Part shown: positions 35,661 to 43,861 of the stretch, one piece after another
Layout: the number at the start of each line of letters is the position of its first letter
How positions within the stretch are numbered: the first letter of the stretch is position 1
The notes under the pieces: model-generated
Told to the model about the DNA's origin: nothing
Database searches by the model: none
The model's input: only the letters and a program-made list of their open reading frames with translations
Assembly (NCBI GenBank): GCA_046732895.1
Contig: JBKPNZ010000058.1
Location: 1 to 44,152 of the forward strand
DNA length: 44,152 nucleotides
Direction: 5' to 3'
Source: JBKPNZ01 sp046732895
GTDB taxonomy: Bacteria; Actinomycetota; Thermoleophilia; Solirubrobacterales; 70-9
Translations under genes and position numbers: made by a program

Positions 35661-35843
35661 CTAGTGGGCGGCCTGGGGCTGCTTCGCCTTGTCGGTCAGC
35701 TGACGCAGCGAGGAGAGGAAGAGAGTCTTGTCGATTCGGCCGTTGAAGATCGGAACGCCCATCTCCATGCACTTGGAGATCACCTCTCGACGCTTCATGT
35801 TCGTCTCGTCGGCAAGCTCTGAGGGCGTCAGGTGATTGGCCAC
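35661..35843 (-). CDS. 60-residue HTH-like protein
   Basis: The protein has a short helix-turn-helix-like pattern, LTPSELADETNMKRREVISK at 5-24, followed by MEMGVP and a GRIDKTLFLSSL strand and helix. It resembles both the N-terminal module of IF-2 and excisionase/MerR-type small DNA-binding proteins. It starts at GTG 35843, with GGAGGA at 35850-35855 as a strong ribosome-binding site and a near-consensus promoter 70 bases further up. That suggests it is well expressed. No partner gene is obvious, and the function is not known. Confidence 0.7.
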   Translation of the reverse strand: MANHLTPSELADETNMKRREVISKCMEMGVPIFNGRIDKTLFLSSLRQLTDKAKQPQAAH

Positions 35844-35912
35844 GTATGTCCTCCTGCGGATGTCTCTCTGGACTTCCGGAGCAGGCCGGTCCCCGCCCCG
35901 GGAACTACGGCA

Positions 35913-35948
35913 GTTTTATCGGTCTGGACGGACATGTCAATTTTTTTT
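35913..35948 (-). promoter_or_regulatory. Near-consensus promoter for the HTH-like gene
   Basis: On the minus strand a run of eight A is followed by TTGACA (35940-35935), a 16-base spacer and TAAAAC (35918-35913). The A tract could act as an UP element. This is the best sigma-70-type promoter in the window together with that at 43765-43794. Confidence 0.7.
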
Positions 35949-36005
35949 CCCGCTATTTGGGCAGACACCACTCCGCCGCCTCCTCCGCTCCCGCGGGTAT
36001 TCCGG

Positions 36006-36099
36006 CCGGCGGCGTTGCGCCGCCGGACATGCAGGTAAGGCGCCGAAGGCGCCGCAGGGGATTTCGAATGGCCCTCGGCTCCGCCTCGGGCATTCAAAT
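36006..36099. repeat. Cluster of three hairpins in the 35.84-36.17 kb spacer
   Basis: CCGGCGGCG/CGCCGCCGG (36006-36014 and 36018-36026) is a perfect nine-base-pair stem. GGCGCC/GGCGCC (36039-36044 and 36048-36053) follows. A longer stem, ATTT-GAATG-CCC with GGG-CATTC-AAAT, spans 36061-36099 with two one-base bulges. They lie between two divergent genes, so they are not terminators for either. The rest of this 331-base spacer holds the minus-strand promoter and a weak TATCTT near 36162. Confidence 0.65.
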
Positions 36100-36174
36100 C
36101 AGCTCCCGCGTCCGGGGGCGGCGGGGGCCACGCGGCCAACAGGTCGACGTGGCCGGCCCAATATCTTGTGGGGC

Positions 36175-36456
36175 ATGCCGAAGCGAGCCGAAGACGCCGC
36201 CGCGCCGGGCGCGGCCACCGCCGTCGGGCACGGGCCCTTCCTGGAGTCGCTCATGGACACCGAGCTCTACTCCATCGGCGCCTACTTCTGCGACGCGCAT
36301 CCTGAGCTGGTCGACGAGGTCGTCGCGCGCAGCGACGAGATCGAGCGCAGCGGCCTCGAGGCGTTCTCGAACGCCAGCGACGCGCCGATCGAGGAGAGCT
36401 TCGAGACGCTGCTCACGGGGCTCGCGGTCCGCTACTACAAGGCGGTTGCGGGCTGA
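36175..36456 (+). CDS. Hypothetical 93-residue helical protein
   Basis: I do not recognise this protein. It begins MPKRAEDAAAPGAATAV and then forms what look like three amphipathic helices rich in Glu and Leu (FLESLMDTELYSIGAYF, then VDEVVARSDEIERSGLEAF, then the last helix). It has no membrane segment. The ATG at 36175 is chosen because a weak -10 (TATCTT, 36162-36167) lies just before it and the upstream frame is palindromic spacer. The stop overlaps a possible CTG start of the next gene. Confidence 0.6.
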   Translation: MPKRAEDAAAPGAATAVGHGPFLESLMDTELYSIGAYFCDAHPELVDEVVARSDEIERSGLEAFSNASDAPIEESFETLLTGLAVRYYKAVAG

Positions 36457-36491
36457 GCGCCACCGACCAGCCCCGGCCCGCCGCGACGCCG

Positions 36492-37199
36492 GTGGGCACT
36501 CGCACACCGGCCAGCAAGTGGGTTCCCCGCGTCGGTCTGGGTCTCGCGGCGATCCTGCTCGGATACGCGATCGTGTCGCTCTCGATCGGTGAGGGCGGCC
36601 CCGGACCCGCCCCGGTCGAGGGGATCGAGCCGGTTCAGCAGCTCCTCGGCGGAATTCCCCAGGACGGCCCATACCTCGGGCCTGAGGACGCGGAGACCAC
36701 GATCACGGTCTTCACCGACCTTCAGTGCAAGCCCTGCAGCACCTGGCAGATCGATCAGATCGACCCCCTTGTCGAGAGGTACGCCCGTCCGGGCGACGCC
36801 AAGCTCGAGCTGCGCCACTACTCCCTTGGGACCGCCGAGACGACGGTCTCAGCACAGGCGGCAGCGGCTGCCGGGGAGCAGGGGCGCGAGTGGCAATACG
36901 CGGACCTGCTCGAGCGCAACCTGGGGCTCGCGCCTCAGGGGCGTATCGACGACGAGTTCCTGACCCGCATCGCAGAGGCGGTCCCCGAGATGGACGTCGA
37001 TCAGTGGACCAAGGACCGCGACCTGCCGTCCGTCGCCGCGCGCGTGCAATCCGACGCCGAGACGGGCACCGACCTCCGCCTTCCCGGCTCGGGACCGTCG
37101 GTCGTGGTGAGCGGACCCGAGGGGACCAAGACCCTCACCGACTCGCCGTCGCGGGACGAGATCTCCTCAGCCGTCGTCGCCGTCGGAGGTCCCGGCTAG
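36492..37199 (+). CDS. Membrane-anchored DsbA-like thioredoxin-fold protein
   Basis: This 235-residue protein has one N-terminal membrane helix (about 13-32) and an extracytoplasmic thioredoxin-like domain. The redox motif Cys79-Lys-Pro-Cys82 follows ITVFTDLQ, and a likely cis-Pro loop lies in SGPSVVVSG near the C-terminus. It probably exchanges disulfides in secreted proteins. GTG 36492 is the conservative start. An alternative is CTG 36453, which overlaps the previous stop as CTGA and would add 13 residues (beginning MSATDQPRPAATP). The 3' end overlaps the convergent membrane gene by 33 bases. Confidence 0.82.
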   Translation: MGTRTPASKWVPRVGLGLAAILLGYAIVSLSIGEGGPGPAPVEGIEPVQQLLGGIPQDGPYLGPEDAETTITVFTDLQCKPCSTWQIDQIDPLVERYARPGDAKLELRHYSLGTAETTVSAQAAAAAGEQGREWQYADLLERNLGLAPQGRIDDEFLTRIAEAVPEMDVDQWTKDRDLPSVAARVQSDAETGTDLRLPGSGPSVVVSGPEGTKTLTDSPSRDEISSAVVAVGGPG

Positions 37200-37910
37200 A
37201 TCCGGCTCGCTCCGGGGGCGCAGCCGGCGCGCGAGCAGCAGCAGACCGACGAGGATCGCGGCGCCCGCGAGGATCAGCGGGTCGGTGGGGGAGAAGCTGT
37301 CGAGTCGGCTCCCCACGTAGATGAAGATGACCGTGATCGGCAGGTATCCGACGGCCGTCGTCCACATGAACCGCCACGGCGGCACCCGGGCGGCACCGGC
37401 CACGTAGCCGGTCAGGCTGAACGGGACGATCGGCACCAGCCTCGCCGCGAGCAGCAGCGTTGCGCCACCGCCGGAGATCATCCGCTCGGCCTCTCCGAAG
37501 CGCCGCTCGCCGACTGCCTTGGCGAGCACCGGCCGTGCGATCGCGCGGCCGAGCCAGTAGGTGATCACGGCGTTTATCAGCCAGCCCGCCATCACGAGTG
37601 GGACCGACGCCCAGAATCCAAACACGAAACCGGCGGCGGTATCGACGATCTCGGCCGGATACCAGAGGAACGCGTGGATGAGACAGAGGGCCAGCACGAT
37701 CAGCGGGCCGGTGGCACCGAGTTCGTTGAGCTCGTGCCGCAGCTCGCTGGTGTCCCCGCCGATCGCGTCCGAGACCGCGTTTCGCAGCGGGTCGATGGTG
37801 AGCACCAGCAGGGCGATGAGCCCGATGCCGGCCAGCGTCGCCGCAAGGCCGGCCCAGGTCCCCCAGCCGAATCGCGCGCCCCGATCGACCGGCTGCGACT
37901 CGGCGTCCAT
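37167..37910 (-). CDS. TVP38/TMEM64 (VTT-domain) membrane protein
   Basis: This is a 247-residue membrane protein of the DedA/VTT superfamily, possibly involved in lipid scrambling or envelope homeostasis. About five to six hydrophobic helices are visible. The VTT core contains YPAEIVDTAAGFVFGFW and the later ARLVPIVPFSLTGYVAGAARV, with Gly/Pro re-entrant features. The ATG at 37910 is chosen because the frame further upstream runs antisense through the tRNA-Pro gene. It overlaps the convergent DsbA-like gene by 33 bases at the 3' end. Confidence 0.87.
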   Translation of the reverse strand: MDAESQPVDRGARFGWGTWAGLAATLAGIGLIALLVLTIDPLRNAVSDAIGGDTSELRHELNELGATGPLIVLALCLIHAFLWYPAEIVDTAAGFVFGFWASVPLVMAGWLINAVITYWLGRAIARPVLAKAVGERRFGEAERMISGGGATLLLAARLVPIVPFSLTGYVAGAARVPPWRFMWTTAVGYLPITVIFIYVGSRLDSFSPTDPLILAGAAILVGLLLLARRLRPRSEPDLAGTSDGDDG

Positions 37911-37958
37911 GCCCCAAGGGTAGGAACTCTGCGAGCGCGCCCTGCCGGGGCCGGCACC

Positions 37959-37964
37959 TACAAT
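37959..37964 (+). promoter_or_regulatory. -10 of the tRNA-Pro gene
   Basis: TACAAT lies 10 bases before the mature tRNA 5' end. The -35 is not clear. Confidence 0.45.
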
Positions 37965-37974
37965 GCGCGTCACT

Positions 37975-38048
37975 CGGGGCGTGGCGCAGCCTGGTAGCGC
38001 GCACCGTTCGGGTCGGTGAGGTCCCCGGTTCAAATCCGGGCGCCCCGA
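37975..38048 (+). tRNA. tRNA-Pro (anticodon CGG)
   Basis: This 74-base cloverleaf has the acceptor arms CGGGGCG (37975-37981) and CGCCCCG (38041-38047), the anticodon stem CACCG/CGGTG with loop TTCGGGT giving anticodon CGG, and a TPsiC arm with GGTTCAAATCC. The discriminator is A. No CCA is encoded, so it must be added enzymatically. It reads CCG codons, which are frequent in this GC-rich genome. Confidence 0.95.
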
Positions 38049-38054
38049 TTGACT

Positions 38055-38264
38055 ATGGAACACGACGAGCGATCGACTCACCCGCCGGCCGAGGGTGGCC
38101 GCGAGGAGACTCCGCAGGAGCAGCGGGGCGAGGAGGCCGGGCAGGACCCCGTCTCGTCACCCGGGCCGCTCGGCAACCCGGAATCCGACGAGGAGACCCT
38201 CAGCCACCGCCAGCAGGAGCAGGACCCGGACGCAGAGGACGAGGCCGCCGACCCCGGCGAATAG
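38055..38264 (+). CDS. Hypothetical 69-residue acidic disordered protein
   Basis: This short protein is nearly free of hydrophobic residues and rich in Glu, Asp, Pro, Gln and Gly, so it is probably disordered. It starts at ATG 38055, seven bases after the tRNA 3' end, and has no evident ribosome-binding site. It could be co-transcribed with the tRNA. It lies nine bases before the next gene. The codon bias is consistent with coding, but it could be spurious. Confidence 0.5.
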   Translation: MEHDERSTHPPAEGGREETPQEQRGEEAGQDPVSSPGPLGNPESDEETLSHRQQEQDPDAEDEAADPGE

Positions 38265-38273
38265 TCTCGCGGG

Positions 38274-38714
38274 ATGCTCCTGACCGAGCGCACGCTGCGC
38301 TGGACGCTCATCGCGACGGCCGCGTACCACGTCGTGACCGGATTCCTCGCGATGGTGGCGCCGGACACGTTCTTCGACGACATCGGCCGGTACGGGATCG
38401 AGAACTCCCACTACGTGGGCGACGTCGGTGCGTTCACCCTTGCGTCTGGGTTCGCCCTGCTGATCGCCGCCGTGCGACCCGCGTGGAGGATTCCCATACT
38501 CGGGTTCCTGGCCATCTGGTATGGCCTCCATTCGATCAACCACGCCTTCGACACCGGTGAGGCGCGCAGCGATACCCGTGGGTGGGCAGACACCATCCTG
38601 CTTGCCCTGGGAGCCGTCTTTGCGAGCTACCTGGCGTGGGTCTCGGCGAGGCTCCAGGACATGCGCGAACCGCGACACCCCCGGACGCGAGGCGGAGGAG
38701 GTGGCGCGGATTGA
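38274..38714 (+). CDS. Hypothetical four-helix membrane protein
   Basis: This 146-residue protein has four hydrophobic segments at about 9-30, 46-66, 72-90 and 105-125. A loop between helices one and two carries FFDDIGRYGIEN, and a His (SINHAF) lies after helix three. It resembles small DUF4345-like membrane proteins only in layout, so I give no function. The C-terminus is basic and Gly-rich. The sod promoter overlaps its end. Confidence 0.7.
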   Translation: MLLTERTLRWTLIATAAYHVVTGFLAMVAPDTFFDDIGRYGIENSHYVGDVGAFTLASGFALLIAAVRPAWRIPILGFLAIWYGLHSINHAFDTGEARSDTRGWADTILLALGAVFASYLAWVSARLQDMREPRHPRTRGGGGGAD

Positions 38715-38740
38715 TGTGCGGCGAACCGCAAAGGTAGATT
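38711..38740 (+). promoter_or_regulatory. Putative sod promoter
   Basis: TTGATG (38711-38716) and TAGATT (38735-38740) are separated by 18 bases. The predicted start is about 25 bases before the gene, and AAGGAG at 38760-38765 is a good ribosome-binding site. Confidence 0.55.
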
Positions 38741-38771
38741 TCACGCCAATCAAGCGACCCAAGGAGACGAA

Positions 38772-39376
<605 letters not shown>

Positions 39377-39380
<4 letters not shown>

Positions 39381-41029
39381 AGGGTTGCGACGGGCTCGGC
39401 GGGCCGCGCCGCATCTGGCAGCTCGCCGGGCTCTGCGTCGTCTGCGGGCGGCACGAAGCTCATCGCCCGCTCGGCGAGCGCGGTGATCGTGAGGCTCGGG
39501 TTCACCCCGGGGTTCGCGGGAACGGCCGAGCCATCGCAGACCAGCAGGTTCCGGTAGCCGAAAGCGCGATGTTCCGCGTCGATGACGCCGGACTCAGGTG
39601 ACGCACCGATCACGGCCCCGCCCAGGATGTGAGCGGTCGTCGGGATGTTGAATGCGGATTCGGTGAATCCGCTCTGCGCGATTCCACCGGTCCGCTGTTC
39701 GAACCAGCGAGCCGCCCGCTCGGCGGCGGGGATGAACGTCGGATTCGGCCGCTCCGGGTCCTGCTCGGTCTGCAGGCGCACCCCGCGGCCGATCAGCCTC
39801 CGGCGTGCGCGCAGGCTCATCGCGGTGTCGAGCGACTGCATCACGAGAAGAATCACGGTGCGCCGCGACCAGCGTGCGGGCCAGATAAGACGCGCGGTCT
39901 TCAGCGGGTGGCGCAGCATCGCGGCAACCCACTTCAGCGGCCTGGTGAGCCTTGTGCCCGGGTCGGTCATCGTGGTGAACAGCCGGCTGATCGCGTCGCC
40001 GGCCTCGCCGTAGGTGACGACCTCGATGTGGGTGTCCGGGTCCGGGTAGATGCTCGAGGTGATCGCGACGGAGCGTGCGAAGTTGTGCCTGTCGTCGCGC
40101 GCGGTGACCGCCTGGATGGATTCGCTGTTGGTGCGAACGACCTCGCCGAGGCGATCTGAGATCCGTCGCAGCCCGCCCGCGTGCTTGCAGTTCGCCAGCA
40201 GCTTGTTCGTGCCCAGGGCGCCCGCGGCGAAGACGACGCCGCCGGCGGTCAGCGTGCGGCGCTTCCGCCTGAGCCAAGCCCCGGGCCGCACGGTGTCGAT
40301 CTCGTAGCCGTCGGTGCCGTCGCCGCCGCTACGCGGGCGCACGTCGCGAGCCTCGCGCTCGGGAAGGATCTCGGCGCCAAGGCGCTCGGCGAACCAGAGG
40401 TAGTTCTTGACGAGGGTGTTCTTGGCACCGTGGCGGCAGCCGATCATGCAGCTGCCACAGCGCAGGCAGCCGGTCCGCGCCGGTCCCTCGCCCCCGAAGT
40501 AGGGATCGGCGGCCTCCTTGCCGGGTTCTCCGAAGTAGACCCCCACCCGAGTCCCCGAGAACGTGTCACCGACCCCGATCTCCTCGCCGTACTCGCGGAG
40601 CAACGCGTCGGCGGCGCCGACCTCCTCGTAGTCGACTACGCCGAGCATCCGCTCGGCCGTGTCGTAGTGACTGGCCAGCTCGGTGTCCCAGTCCGCGAGC
40701 CCGGCCCATTGGGCGTCGGTGAAGAAAGCGGGCCGCGCACGGTAGAGCGTGTTTGCGTATCCAAGGCTGCCTCCACCGACCCCGTTGCCGGAGGCGATGA
40801 ACACGTCCTTGAACATCGTCAGCCGAAAGATGCCTCGCAGACCGATCCGAGGCATCCAGAAGTAGCGGCGGAGATTCCAGGCCGACTCGGCGAAGTCCTC
40901 GTCGCGGAAGAGCCTCCCGCACTCGACCACCCCGACGCGATAGCCCTTTTCGGCCAGCCGCAGCGCGGCGACGCTGCCGCCGAAGCCGGAGCCGATCACC
41001 AGCCAATCGAAGTCCAGTCGCTCGCTCAT
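39377..41029 (-). CDS. GMC oxidoreductase, cholesterol oxidase-like
   Basis: This 550-residue FAD enzyme is similar in layout to mycobacterial ChoD. The FAD-binding GSGFGGSVAALRLAEKGYRV starts near residue 13, and NGVGGGSLGYANTLYR at 82-97 is characteristic of the ChoD-like group. Four cysteines (188, 191, 194, 198) form a ferredoxin-like C-x2-C-x2-C-x3-C cluster. The C-terminal GMC segment with NPSLTITALAERA closes the FAD site. ATG 41029 is preferred, though a GTG at 41050 would add seven residues. The substrate, probably a sterol or other hydrophobic alcohol, is not proven. Confidence 0.88.
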
Positions 41030-41159
41030 GGGCCGAGGCAGATTAGCCACGACGGAGTGTTCGACATGCCGTCAACGGGCCCGATGAACCGGCGCACCGC
41101 CCGTTTTCGGCCATTACCCTGCGCCGCCGAGCGTTGGTCAACGTCCTCGAGGGAGTCAG

Positions 41160-43181
41160 ATGAGCGATCAGGGAAGCCGTCCGCGCGCGACCGCCAGATG
41201 CCGCCGGCGCGTGCTTGCGGCGGGCATCGCAGCCCTCGCCAGCATGGCGATTCCCGTCTCAGTGGCGGTGGCGCACATCGAGCGCCCCGCCTATTGGCCC
41301 GATCCCGAGCCCGACACGTCGGTCCACCCGGCCGCCGGCGGCAAGGTGCCGAAGGCGCGCACGCTGGCCTCGGCCCTCGACCGGTCGAAGCCGGGCGAGA
41401 CGCGGGTCGTCTGCAGGCCGAGCTCGCTGGACCGAGCCCTGCGCGCGATCCACGCTGTCGAGACCAAGGGCTACGAGCTGCGCCCGACGTTGAAGGCACA
41501 CGCGATGAGCTCAGCGGCGGGTGCGCGCCTGGCCCAGCTCAGCCGAAAGTTCTTCGACCGCTGTCGCTATCGCTCGATCCAAAAGGCGGTGTTCGCGTCG
41601 CGCAACAACGACCGGGTCGTCGTCATGCCGGGCGTCTACGCCGAGCACCACTCCCGCAAGCAGCCGACCAACGACCCGGCCTGCCAGCAGTACCTGACCG
41701 ACACCGACTTCGGCGGCGGTGGACCCGTGGGGCTCTCCTACCGCTACCAGTACAAGTGCCCGAACGACCAGTCGCTGGTGGCCGTGCTCGGGCGTAAGCC
41801 GTCCAACGATGCGCCGCCGCCTCCGCAGGCGGACCGTCACGGCATTCCCGACGAGGGGCCGTGCATCCGCTGCAACCTCCAGCTCGAGGGCACGGGCCCG
41901 CGCCCCGAGGACACGGTGATCGACTCCGGCAAGGTCGCGGCCGGCAACGGCGGACCGAGCGGCGTCGGCTCGAAGAAGGACGTGGCGCTCAAGGTGGATC
42001 GCGCGGACGGCTTCGTGCTGCGCAACATGACGATGCGCCACGCCGCCGAGCACGACCTCTACGTGCTCGAGACGGACGGCTACCTGCTCGACCGCGTCAA
42101 GTTCTTCTACGCCGGCGAGTACGGGCACCTCACGTTCGCCGACGACCACGGCCTCACCAAGAACTGCGAGGGAGTGGGGAACGGCGACTCGGCCGTCTAT
42201 CCGGGTGGCGCGCCCGACTCATCCGACGACACCGCGCCCAACGCGCCCGATGCCCGTGACACCTCGTTCTATCCGCACGCGCGGCTGAACCAGAAGATCA
42301 CGCGATGCGATCTGCACCACAACAACCTCGGGTACTCGGGAACGATGGGCAACGCCACCCACGTCGTCCACAACAACTTCTTCCACAACACGACCGGCAT
42401 CGCCACCGACTCGTTCTTCGCGGGCGGCCATCCGGGATTCCCGCAGAGCGCCGCAGTGTTCGAGAAGAACAACATCTACTCGAACAACTTCAACGACTAC
42501 GCGCCCGACTCGGACGTCGAGTCCACCGTCGGCGTTCCGCTCGGGACCGGGATCCTGATCGCCGGCGGCAACTCCGACGTGGTTCGCCAGAACCACTTCT
42601 GGAACAACTGGCGCCGCGGCACGATGCTGCTGGCCGTCCCCGACGCAATCAGCTGCCCGCCCGGCTCGCAGAGCTGCACGATTTCGAATGCCTCGTCGAC
42701 GTCGTACGACAACCGCTACTACGACAACACGATGGGGCTGACGCCGAAGGGACAGGTGAAGCCCAATGGGGTCGACTTCTGGTGGGACGAGTTCCCGACG
42801 AACAGCGGGAACTGCTGGTTCAACAACATCGGCACCGATGGCACGAATGCGAGCTGGACCGCCGACCCGGCCCGGTTCGCAACGCCGAACATGTCGGTGC
42901 CCGGCTTTCTGCCCGAGGACTGTGGCGCCGTCACCAACGTCGGTGTGGGCGACCCGGCCAAGGAGGCCACCCTGCTGACCTGCGCTGAGGCCGCGATCGG
43001 CGATCCGAGCTGCGAGTGGTACGTGGACCCCGGCAAGCCGGGTTCGAAGCGAGCGGCCGAGGTTGCCGCAGAGCAGCGCGTCGCCGCCAGGAAGGCGGCC
43101 GCCAGCGAGAAGCTCGCCGGGCCCGCATGTCACCTGGTTGCTGACACGATCAGCTGCGCCGGATTCGAGAGCCGCCCGTGA
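41160..43181 (+). CDS. Secreted right-handed beta-helix protein
   Basis: This 673-residue protein has an N-terminal signal-like segment (basic 7-17, hydrophobic 18-38). Residues about 145-170 (SIQKAVFAS...VVVMPGVYAEH) resemble the entry of pectate-lyase-like folds. Many Asn/His-rich rungs follow (for example VVHNNFFHNTTGIAT and AVFEKNNIYSNNFNDYAP), the pattern of parallel beta-helix repeats. It has paired cysteines spread along the chain. A Lys/Ala-rich tail ends the protein. It may be a polysaccharide-acting or adhesive surface protein. GAGGGAG just upstream of the ATG is a good ribosome-binding site. Confidence 0.82.
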   Translation: MSDQGSRPRATARCRRRVLAAGIAALASMAIPVSVAVAHIERPAYWPDPEPDTSVHPAAGGKVPKARTLASALDRSKPGETRVVCRPSSLDRALRAIHAVETKGYELRPTLKAHAMSSAAGARLAQLSRKFFDRCRYRSIQKAVFASRNNDRVVVMPGVYAEHHSRKQPTNDPACQQYLTDTDFGGGGPVGLSYRYQYKCPNDQSLVAVLGRKPSNDAPPPPQADRHGIPDEGPCIRCNLQLEGTGPRPEDTVIDSGKVAAGNGGPSGVGSKKDVALKVDRADGFVLRNMTMRHAAEHDLYVLETDGYLLDRVKFFYAGEYGHLTFADDHGLTKNCEGVGNGDSAVYPGGAPDSSDDTAPNAPDARDTSFYPHARLNQKITRCDLHHNNLGYSGTMGNATHVVHNNFFHNTTGIATDSFFAGGHPGFPQSAAVFEKNNIYSNNFNDYAPDSDVESTVGVPLGTGILIAGGNSDVVRQNHFWNNWRRGTMLLAVPDAISCPPGSQSCTISNASSTSYDNRYYDNTMGLTPKGQVKPNGVDFWWDEFPTNSGNCWFNNIGTDGTNASWTADPARFATPNMSVPGFLPEDCGAVTNVGVGDPAKEATLLTCAEAAIGDPSCEWYVDPGKPGSKRAAEVAAEQRVAARKAAASEKLAGPACHLVADTISCAGFESRP

Positions 43182-43669
43182 CCCCGCATCCGCCGACGGC
43201 CGAGGCGGGCGTCCACACCGGTTGGAGCCGCCCTCGGCTGCCCCGAATCGCGATCCCGCGGCCGCGCTCGCTTGGAGCGGCCGCGGGACTGCTCGCGCTG
43301 GCCGCGGCCGTACTCGCCGGGGCTGTGGGACTCGCGCTCGCGGAAGGCTGGATCCACCCGGATCCGCCGGTGGGTGCGAGCGGCTCGGCCGGCACCGCCT
43401 TCCTCGGGACGGCGACGTGTGCTGACTGGCAGCGCGCCGGCGTTGATGAGCGCGTGGCGACGCTCGACGCGCTGACGATCGCGGCGACGCAGCCGGACCC
43501 TGAGAATCGCGGCGCCACGATGTCGCGCGGCGACGCCTACGGCGTCCTCCGGGGAGCCTGCTCGACACGCCTGTCGCGACCCGTCCTTCTCTATGAGATC
43601 TACAACCGCGCCGCCTCGTTCCAGGCGGTGAAGGCGGGCGGCGCGTTCAGCGGCGCTTTGGGTCACTGA
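43178..43669 (+). CDS. Hypothetical single-pass membrane protein coupled to the beta-helix gene
   Basis: This 163-residue protein of unknown function starts at GTG 43178, overlapping the beta-helix stop (GTGA), so it is probably made with it. A basic segment precedes one hydrophobic helix at about 33-56. The remaining 107 residues would be outside and contain two Cys residues (81 and 127) suited to a disulfide. No domain is recognised. Confidence 0.68.
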   Translation: MTPHPPTAEAGVHTGWSRPRLPRIAIPRPRSLGAAAGLLALAAAVLAGAVGLALAEGWIHPDPPVGASGSAGTAFLGTATCADWQRAGVDERVATLDALTIAATQPDPENRGATMSRGDAYGVLRGACSTRLSRPVLLYEIYNRAASFQAVKAGGAFSGALGH

Positions 43670-43725
43670 GCTGCGGCTACGGCGCGCGGGGACGCCTTAA
43701 CACCAAGTCAAAGATCGGGTCCTGC

Positions 43726-43748
43726 AACCCGCTTTCCAATGCGGTTTT
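43726..43748 (+). terminator. Weak terminator-like hairpin before the MCE gene
   Basis: AACCCGC (43726-43732) pairs with GCGGTT (43741-43746) with one bulged base around an eight-base loop, and the T run continues to 43746. It may end the beta-helix transcript. The stem is short. Confidence 0.35.
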
Positions 43749-43764
43749 CGGCGACGGTTGTCCT

Positions 43765-43794
43765 TTGACAGGCCGATCTGGCCGCTGCTAGGTT
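43765..43794 (+). promoter_or_regulatory. Strong promoter of the MCE gene
   Basis: A consensus TTGACA (43765-43770), an 18-base spacer and an extended -10 (TGC then TAGGTT, 43789-43794) give a start near 43801 and a leader of about 60 bases. Confidence 0.7.
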
Positions 43795-43861
43795 CGGCCG
43801 CACTGCGCTCGGGGGGGCTCGGGCGCGAGGGCATGTCCGGAATGCCAAGGGACTGGAGACA

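Noticed and set aside
37911..38081. N-terminal extension of the TVP38-like protein
   Set aside because: It is the antisense translation of the tRNA-Pro gene and has no match to the family. The ATG at 37910 is used.
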